Assembly (NCBI RefSeq): GCF_018130385.1
Contig: NZ_JAFCLU010000007.1
Location: forward strand, 62,001 to 126,000
Length of the DNA: 64,000 nt
Source: Bradyrhizobium sp. AUGA SZCCT0283
GTDB lineage: Bacteria > Pseudomonadota > Alphaproteobacteria > Rhizobiales > Xanthobacteraceae
Direction: 5' to 3'
Made by a program: the position numbers and the translations under genes
Part shown: positions 58,750 to 64,000 of the stretch, piece by piece
Position numbering within the stretch: the stretch's first letter is position 1
Layout: every line of letters begins with the position of its first letter
Notes under the pieces: generated by a model
What the model saw: the letters and a program-made list of their open reading frames with translations, nothing else
Databases searched by the model: none
What the model was told of the DNA's origin: nothing

Positions 58750-59769
58750 ATGTCCGGGACTGAGAAATCGTCAACGACAAGGCGTAATCTTCTTCAAGCG
58801 GCGGCGACTGGCGGCGCGGCAACTGCCCTGCTCGGCGGGTTGGGCATCAACCCGGCGCTGGCGGCAGCGGCACGTTCGGAAAAACCGCTGAAGGCGGCAT
58901 TCTCCAATGCAGGCCTGCAGGCCACCTGGTGCGCCCAGGGCAAGCAGGCGGCGGAATGGTGGGGCAAGCTGTTCAACGTCGAGGTCACCTGGTTCGACGG
59001 CCAGCTCGACGCGGTCAAGCAGCGCGCCGCCATCGACAACATGGCGTCGCAGAAATGGGATTTCGTCGCCATCCAGGCGTTCGGCATCGGCACGCTGACC
59101 CAGCCGGTGCAGAAGATGATCGACGCCGGCATTCCCGTGATCGACATGGACACGCTGATCGCCCCGCTCGACCAGATCAAGGTTCATTCATTCCTGGCGC
59201 CCGACAATGAATTCATGGGCGCGTCGGTGACGCAGGCGCTCTGCAACGCCATCGGCGGCAAGGGCAAGGTCATCATGACGCAAGGCGCGCTCGGCCATAC
59301 CGGCGCACAGGGCCGCGCCAAGGGCTTCGAAACGGTCATCAAGCAATTCCCCAACATCGAGGTGCTCGACACCCAGCCGGCGGATTGGGACGTCTCGAAG
59401 GCGGCACGGCTGTGGGAGACTTATCTGACAAAGTACCCGCAGATCGATGCGGCGTTCTTCCACAATGACGACATGGCGCTGGCCGCCTACAACATCATGA
59501 AGGCGCGCAACCGCACCAACATCCTGATCGGCGGCGTCGACGCCATGCCGCCGGCGATCCAGGCGGTGAGCGAAGGCCGCATGTTCGCGACCGTCCGCAA
59601 CCCGTCCTGCGGCATCCATGGCGGCGCCATCATCGCCGGCGTCGCCGCGGTGACCGCGGGCGAGAAGAGCGGACAGGGTATCCCGAAGCATGTGATCACG
59701 GACGGCCCGGTGGTGACGAAAGCCAATGCGGCCGGCATGCAATGGATGGAGGATCACTTCCTGATCTGA
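58750..59769 (+). CDS. sugar ABC transporter substrate-binding protein (Tat-exported)
   Basis: A 339-aa periplasmic binding protein of the RbsB/LacI-like type. The N-terminus carries a twin-arginine signal ('STTRRNLLQAAATGGAATALLGGLG'). 'KPLKAAFSNAGLQATWCAQGKQAAEWWG', 'DFVAIQAFGIGTLTQPVQKMIDAGIPVIDMDT', 'FFHNDDMALAAYNIMKA' and 'LIGGVDAMPPAIQAVSEGRMFATV' are the two-lobe signatures. The start 58750 (MSGTEKSS) was chosen over 58630. The ATP-binding and permease genes follow. Substrate: see the mtnK entry. Confidence 0.93.
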   Translation: MSGTEKSSTTRRNLLQAAATGGAATALLGGLGINPALAAAARSEKPLKAAFSNAGLQATWCAQGKQAAEWWGKLFNVEVTWFDGQLDAVKQRAAIDNMASQKWDFVAIQAFGIGTLTQPVQKMIDAGIPVIDMDTLIAPLDQIKVHSFLAPDNEFMGASVTQALCNAIGGKGKVIMTQGALGHTGAQGRAKGFETVIKQFPNIEVLDTQPADWDVSKAARLWETYLTKYPQIDAAFFHNDDMALAAYNIMKARNRTNILIGGVDAMPPAIQAVSEGRMFATVRNPSCGIHGGAIIAGVAAVTAGEKSGQGIPKHVITDGPVVTKANAAGMQWMEDHFLI

Positions 59770-59775
59770 GCCAGC

Positions 59776-61278
59776 ATGCCCAGGGGACATCAGCCCATCC
59801 TCGAACTGCACGACATCACGAAGGCCTTCGGCGGCGTCGAGGCGCTTCGTGGTGTCGACTTCGCGCTCACCGCCGGCGAGATCCATGGGCTCGTCGGCGA
59901 GAACGGCGCGGGGAAAAGCACGCTGATGAAGATCATCGCCGGCGTGCATGCGGACTTTTCCGGCCGGTTCGTGCTGGACGGAAAGGAAACTCGCTTTCGA
60001 TCGGTGCGTGACGCGCATGCGGCCGGGATCGCGATGGTGCATCAGGAACTCAGCGTGGCGCCGGACCTGACGGTGGCCGAGAACGTGTTTCTGGGCAGCC
60101 AGCCGACCAACCGCTTAGGGCTGGTGCAATGGCGGCGCATGGCCCGCGAGGCCGGCGAGCAGCTCAAGCGGTTCGGCATCGACGTCGATCCGACGTCGCG
60201 GCTCGGCGACCTGCCGATCGGGCTGCAGCAACTGATCGAGATCGCCCGCGTGCTGTTCTCGGGCGCCCGCATCATCATCCTCGACGAGCCGACCTCGGCG
60301 CTGTCGCCGCCCGAAGTGGAGCGCCTGTTCGCGACGCTGAAGCGGTTGCGGGACGAAGGCACCAGCATCGTCTTCATTTCGCATTTCATCGAGGACATCC
60401 TGCGCGTCTCCGACGTTGTGACGGTGTTCCGTAACGGCAGGAAGGTTGCGGAGACCGCCGCGTCGGAGACAAGCAAGCCGGCATTGATCGAGGCGATGAT
60501 CGGCAAGGGCCGCGAGGCCCTGGAGGAGACCTACACCCACGACATCATGCTGCCGCCGCCGACCGATCAGCCGGTGGTGCTGAACGCAAACGGGCTGACG
60601 CTGGCCGGCCGCCTGCGCGAGGTTTCGTTCGAGGCCCGCGCCGGCGAGGTACTCGGCATTTACGGCTTCATGGGGTGCGGGCAGCTCGAACTGGCGCGGA
60701 TCCTGTTCGGCAAGATAAAGCCCGACCTCGGCACGCTCGCGGTCGCAGGCCACCCAAAGGCCTTCCGCAGCACAGCGGACGCCAGGCGTTCGGGCATAGC
60801 CTTCGTTCCCGAGAGCCGCCGCGACATGCTGTTCCTGCAGGAGCCGGTCTACAAGAACGTCTCGATCAGCATCCTCGATCGGATTTCTTCCCTGCTGCTC
60901 AAGCCGTCGCGCGAGCGCGCGATCGCGACCCGGCAGGTCGAGCAGTTGCGGATCCGGCCCGCGGCCGTCGATCTCGAGCTCGGCATGCTCTCTGGCGGCA
61001 ACCAGCAGAAGGTGGCGCTGGCGAAGTGGCTGAGCTATCCGCCGCGGCTGTTGGTGCTGTGCGAGCCGACCCGCGGCATGGATGTCGGCGCCAAGAACGA
61101 CGTCATCCACATCGTCAGGGACCTGCGCGCGAAGGGGCTTGCCATCATCGTGCTCTCCACCGAGCCCGAGACGGTGCTGTCGCTCGCCGACCGCGTCATC
61201 GTGCTCAAGCGCGGGGCGGTGGTGCGGGAGTTTGCCAACGAACAGATCAGCAAGGACCGCCTGCTCGAAGCGGCGTGA
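59776..61278 (+). CDS. sugar ABC transporter ATP-binding protein (RbsA-like)
   Basis: A 500-aa double ATPase. The first half has Walker A 'GENGAGKST', Walker B 'IIILDEPTSAL' and a degenerate signature 'PIGLQQLIEI'; the second half has 'GFMGCGQLELARI' (degenerate Walker A), 'LSGGNQQKVALAKWL' and 'LVLCEPTRGMDVGAK'. This fits the RbsA/XylG/MglA class. It starts 6 nt after the binding-protein stop. Confidence 0.95.
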   Translation: MPRGHQPILELHDITKAFGGVEALRGVDFALTAGEIHGLVGENGAGKSTLMKIIAGVHADFSGRFVLDGKETRFRSVRDAHAAGIAMVHQELSVAPDLTVAENVFLGSQPTNRLGLVQWRRMAREAGEQLKRFGIDVDPTSRLGDLPIGLQQLIEIARVLFSGARIIILDEPTSALSPPEVERLFATLKRLRDEGTSIVFISHFIEDILRVSDVVTVFRNGRKVAETAASETSKPALIEAMIGKGREALEETYTHDIMLPPPTDQPVVLNANGLTLAGRLREVSFEARAGEVLGIYGFMGCGQLELARILFGKIKPDLGTLAVAGHPKAFRSTADARRSGIAFVPESRRDMLFLQEPVYKNVSISILDRISSLLLKPSRERAIATRQVEQLRIRPAAVDLELGMLSGGNQQKVALAKWLSYPPRLLVLCEPTRGMDVGAKNDVIHIVRDLRAKGLAIIVLSTEPETVLSLADRVIVLKRGAVVREFANEQISKDRLLEAA

Positions 61279-61288
61279 GGAGACCGGC

Positions 61289-62323
61289 ATGACTTCAGGT
61301 GAAAGCGTGACAGTCGCCGCGGATCGGAAACGGCCTCGCGGGCTCGGTGCGATGCTGCGCTCGCAGATGCGCAACATCGCGCCGTTCCTGACGCTGATCT
61401 GCCTGTTCGGCTTCTTCGCCGCCGCCAGCCCCTCCTTTGCGACGCTCGACAATCTCGGCAACATCCTGACGCAGATCTCGGTCACCGGCATCATCGCCGT
61501 CGGCCTCACCTTCGTGATTCTCTGCGCCGAAATCGATCTGTCGATCGCCGCCATCGCCAACGTCACCGGCATTGCGGTCGCCTATTTCACGCTGCAGGAT
61601 TCCTACGTCAACATCGCCAACGTCCCGATGCCCGGATGGGCCGCGATCCTGCTCGCGCTGGCGCTTTGCGCCCTGCTCGGCCTCGTCAACGCGTTCGGGC
61701 TGACGGTGATCGGCATCCCCTCCTTCATCATGACGCTGGCGATGATGCAGATCGCCGCCGGCGTCTCGGCGCTCCTGGTGCGCGGGCAGATCGCCTACAA
61801 GGTGCCCCCGCTGGTGACGACGCTCGGATCGACATCGATCGGCGGCATCCCCTGGATCGTGATCGTGGCAGCCCTGATGCTGCTCGGCGGCCATCTGGTG
61901 CTGACCTACACCCGCTTCGGCCGCTACGTTTACATGGTCGGCGGAAACCGCGAGGCGGCGGAATATTCCGGCCTCAACGTCAAGCTGATCCTCGGCAGCG
62001 TCATGGTGATTTCGGCGGTGTGCGCCGGCATCGGCGGCATGCTCGGGGTGGCGCATTTCGGCAGCGCGCAACAGAACGAGTTCGACACCTACCTGCTCGA
62101 TTCCATCGCCGCCGTCGTGGTCGGCGGCACCAGTCTCTTTGGCGGCCGCGGCGGCATCGGCAACACCATCGTCGGCCTGTTCGTGCTCGGCGTCCTCAAC
62201 AACGGGCTCGATCACGTCAACATCGACAGTTTTTTGAAAATTCTGATCCGCGGCCTGATCCTGCTGGCGGCGCTCGTAATCAACGTCTATGCGCAGAAAT
62301 TACGGGAACGGGCGGTGGAATAA
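61289..62323 (+). CDS. sugar ABC transporter permease (RbsC-like)
   Basis: A 344-aa inner-membrane permease with about 8-10 helices and RbsC-class features: 'VGLTFVILCAEIDLSIAAIANVTG', 'VNAFGLTVIGIPSFIMTLAMM', 'FGRYVYMVGGNREAAEYSGLNVK' and 'IAAVVVGGTSLFGGRGGIGNTIVGLFVLGVLNNGL'. The start at 61289 (MTSGESV) was chosen over the 61082 reading inside the ATPase gene. It is the last gene of the transporter operon. Confidence 0.95.
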   Translation: MTSGESVTVAADRKRPRGLGAMLRSQMRNIAPFLTLICLFGFFAAASPSFATLDNLGNILTQISVTGIIAVGLTFVILCAEIDLSIAAIANVTGIAVAYFTLQDSYVNIANVPMPGWAAILLALALCALLGLVNAFGLTVIGIPSFIMTLAMMQIAAGVSALLVRGQIAYKVPPLVTTLGSTSIGGIPWIVIVAALMLLGGHLVLTYTRFGRYVYMVGGNREAAEYSGLNVKLILGSVMVISAVCAGIGGMLGVAHFGSAQQNEFDTYLLDSIAAVVVGGTSLFGGRGGIGNTIVGLFVLGVLNNGLDHVNIDSFLKILIRGLILLAALVINVYAQKLRERAVE

Positions 62324-62397
62324 GGAATGGAACTGATAAGGACATCCGCTCGTTAGTGCGTGTACCTTGCAAATGGCTTTGCTTAGGAGATCAGAGG

Positions 62398-62796
62398 ATG
62401 ATTTCACGCTCATTCGTCGGTCTAATGCTAGTTACTGCTGTGGCATTTTCCGGTCCCGCCTTGGCAAAGGACCGCGCCAACCCGGTCAAGATGTTCGACT
62501 CCGACAATGATGGTACCCTCGATCTGGCCGAGGTGAAGAAGGCCGCATCCGCCATGTTTGCCAAACTAGACCCGGATCGGGATGGCACGCTCGACGCGCG
62601 TGAGTTGCGCGGCAGGTTGAGTGCCAAGGAGTTGGCTGCAGCCGATCCTGACCATGACGGCACGCTGACGCTGGACGAATATCTTACTGTCGTCGAGCAG
62701 CGCTTCAACGCAGCCAATCCGGACAAGGATGGGACGTTGGACGCCAAGGAATTGAGATCGCCCGCCGGGCGGGCTCTGCTGCGGCTACTGAAATAG
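62398..62796 (+). CDS. secreted EF-hand calcium-binding protein
   Basis: A 132-aa protein with a signal peptide (MISRSFVGLMLVTAVAFSGPALA) and four EF-hand loops: DSDNDGTLDLAE (34-45), DPDRDGTLDARE (58-69), DPDHDGTLTLDE (83-94) and NPDKDGTLDAKE (107-118). Each has the D/N-x-D-x-DG-x-[LI]-x-x-x-E pattern, so calcium binding is likely in the periplasm. It lies between the transporter and convergent mtnK; no functional link is evident. Confidence 0.85.
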   Translation: MISRSFVGLMLVTAVAFSGPALAKDRANPVKMFDSDNDGTLDLAEVKKAASAMFAKLDPDRDGTLDARELRGRLSAKELAAADPDHDGTLTLDEYLTVVEQRFNAANPDKDGTLDAKELRSPAGRALLRLLK

Positions 62797-62840
62797 CGCT
62801 AACCAGACCTGCGAGTAAAATCCCTCATCAGCGGGAGCTC

Positions 62841-64000
62841 TCATTTGGCAAAATCCGGCTGCCAGTCGCGCACCTCCCGCGCCGCTTTCGTCACGGCGCC
62901 GATCGTGAGGAATGAAGACGTTTCCACCATCATCGCACGCGCGAGCCGCAGGCTCCGCGCCTCGCAAATGGCCCGCTGCTTTGGATCCTCGATCAGTTCG
63001 AAATCGGCATTGTGCGCCAGGCCTAGAATGCGGCGGATGATTTTTGCGGCCGAAAATCCCACGCTGTCGCCGAACAGCCGCGCCATATAGGCCTGCCGCT
63101 CGGCCTCCAGGCGCGCCGCACCGGCCGGGCCGGGGAACAGCGTCAGGGGGTAGGCGTCGCCGTGGGCTTCCGTCCGCCAGAGCTCGAGGAATTCATGGGC
63201 GAACTCCGTCCAGACGTCTTCGATCGTTTCCAGCAGCCAGACCTCGAACAGCCGCCCTTCGCCCGGCGCGCGTTCGTGGCCGGCGGAGGCCAGATAGCTC
63301 ATCAGGAGATTGCCGATGACCGCGCCGAGATCGAACCCCATCGGTCCGTAAAACGCGAACTCGGGATCGATCACGACAGTCGAGCCTTCCGTCACCATGA
63401 TCGAGCCGGTGTGGAGGTCGCCGTGGATCAGCGCTTCCGGTGCGTTCAGGAATTTCAGTTTCAGCCGCGAGATCGCGACGTGCAGGTCGAGATCCTCGCG
63501 GAAGCCGGCCGCAGCCGCGTCGAGCCAGGGCTGCGTCCAGCGGTTCTGCTCGGCCTCACGGTAGGGATCGGTGAAGATCAGGTCCTCGGTGATCTTGCAC
63601 AGCGCGTGGTTACCGGCGAACGCGGCAATCCCCTCCTTCTTCTTGGCTGCGGGAAGCGCGAGGTCGGAAGAGAAAAATAGCGTGCGCGCCAGAAAGGTTG
63701 CGATGTCCCCGACAAACCGCGGATAGAGCGTGCCGGCAATCAGCCCCTTGCGCATGATGATATGAGGCTCGATCAACTCCATGACGACGAGCGCGAGCCC
63801 CTCGTTGTGGTGCAGCACGGCCGGCACCAGCCCGGCCGCCAGCCGCGCCTGATGCGTGAGCGCCAGATATTCGTAATGCGAGCGCGACAGCGGCAACGGC
63901 CAGCTTTCGCCGACGAGGCGCACATAGGGCAGCGCCTGCTTGACGGCGATGCCGCCCGCGACGCCTTTGACGATGAACACGAGATTGAGGTTGCCGTCGC
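62841..64000 (-). CDS. mtnK: 5-methylthioribose kinase (5' end outside window)
   Basis: MtnK phosphorylates 5-methylthioribose in methionine salvage. 386 codons are present from the edge; the frame is open at base 64000 ('GDGNLNLVFIVKG' is an internal N-terminal segment). Visible are 'HGDLHTGSIMV' (catalytic loop), 'VIDPEFAFYGPMGFDLGAV' (DPE metal site), and 'LIEPHIIMRKG', matching the MtnK branch of the aminoglycoside-phosphotransferase fold. Its neighbour is an RbsABC-like transporter, which may import methylthioribose (inference). The EF-hand gene lies between them. Confidence 0.93.
   Translation of the reverse strand, partial: DGNLNLVFIVKGVAGGIAVKQALPYVRLVGESWPLPLSRSHYEYLALTHQARLAAGLVPAVLHHNEGLALVVMELIEPHIIMRKGLIAGTLYPRFVGDIATFLARTLFFSSDLALPAAKKKEGIAAFAGNHALCKITEDLIFTDPYREAEQNRWTQPWLDAAAAGFREDLDLHVAISRLKLKFLNAPEALIHGDLHTGSIMVTEGSTVVIDPEFAFYGPMGFDLGAVIGNLLMSYLASAGHERAPGEGRLFEVWLLETIEDVWTEFAHEFLELWRTEAHGDAYPLTLFPGPAGAARLEAERQAYMARLFGDSVGFSAAKIIRRILGLAHNADFELIEDPKQRAICEARSLRLARAMMVETSSFLTIGAVTKAAREVRDWQPDFAK

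Overview
The window comes from the chromosome of an alphaproteobacterium, most likely a Bradyrhizobium or a close relative in the Nitrobacteraceae. The evidence is the high GC content, dispersed palindromic intergenic elements of the kind common in that group, three tandem DUF3551 genes, the GAAC-N7-GAAC type of LexA box, and the gene order (lexA/comEC/gltX/gltA; lpxB-lpxI-lpxA...fabZ-lpxD-bamA-rseP-dxr-cdsA-uppS-frr-pyrH-tsf-rpsB; dnaE1-lolD-lolC-proS). No prophage, complete insertion sequence, CRISPR array, rRNA or tRNA was seen.

Layout. 1-8 kb: an edge-truncated Old Yellow Enzyme gene, a HAD hydrolase, moeA, lexA with its own SOS boxes, two unknown small genes and comEC. 8-12 kb: small secreted and orphan genes, an unlinked type I glutamine synthetase, a small zinc-ribbon gene behind a repeated leader, an Mth938-like gene, and a decayed patch (one frameshifted gene and a remnant of an NTF2-like gene beside an intact copy). 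12-17 kb: glnS, gltX and gltA. 17-33 kb: a long minus-strand block that makes lipid A and the outer membrane (lpxB, lpxI, lpxA, fabZ, lpxD, bamA, rseP), isoprenoid and phospholipid precursors (dxr, uppS, cdsA), and translation factors (frr, pyrH, tsf, rpsB). This block is interrupted between fabZ and lpxA by about 1.07 kb of accessory DNA.

33-42 kb: a large secreted caspase-fold protein whose catalytic His and Cys positions are both substituted, a YbaK-type deacylase, a CBS-pair protein, an aldehyde dehydrogenase with a GAF-Fis regulator and a perfect palindrome between them, and a WYL regulator followed by VOC and EVE genes with a shared operator-like motif. 42-49 kb: replicative dnaE and, upstream of it, a 32-codon membrane-peptide gene behind two perfect LexA boxes; then two small genes with the repeated leader, an outer-membrane beta-barrel gene and the three DUF3551 genes. 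49-57.6 kb: lolD-lolC, proS (short form without editing insertion), and a five-gene copper cluster (DUF2946, TonB receptor, PCuAC, YcnI, CopC-CopD fusion). 57.6-64 kb: a noncoding stretch ending in an orphan intrinsic terminator, a globin, an RbsABC-like ABC transporter, an EF-hand protein and edge-truncated mtnK.

Best candidates for something undescribed: (1) the SOS-controlled 32-aa membrane peptide next to dnaE, which resembles in kind the Caulobacter division inhibitor SidA; (2) a length-constrained leader of about 70 bp that precedes three small genes, two of which encode unrelated proteins; (3) the pseudo-caspase. All functions here are read from sequence features and family knowledge; no database search was run.
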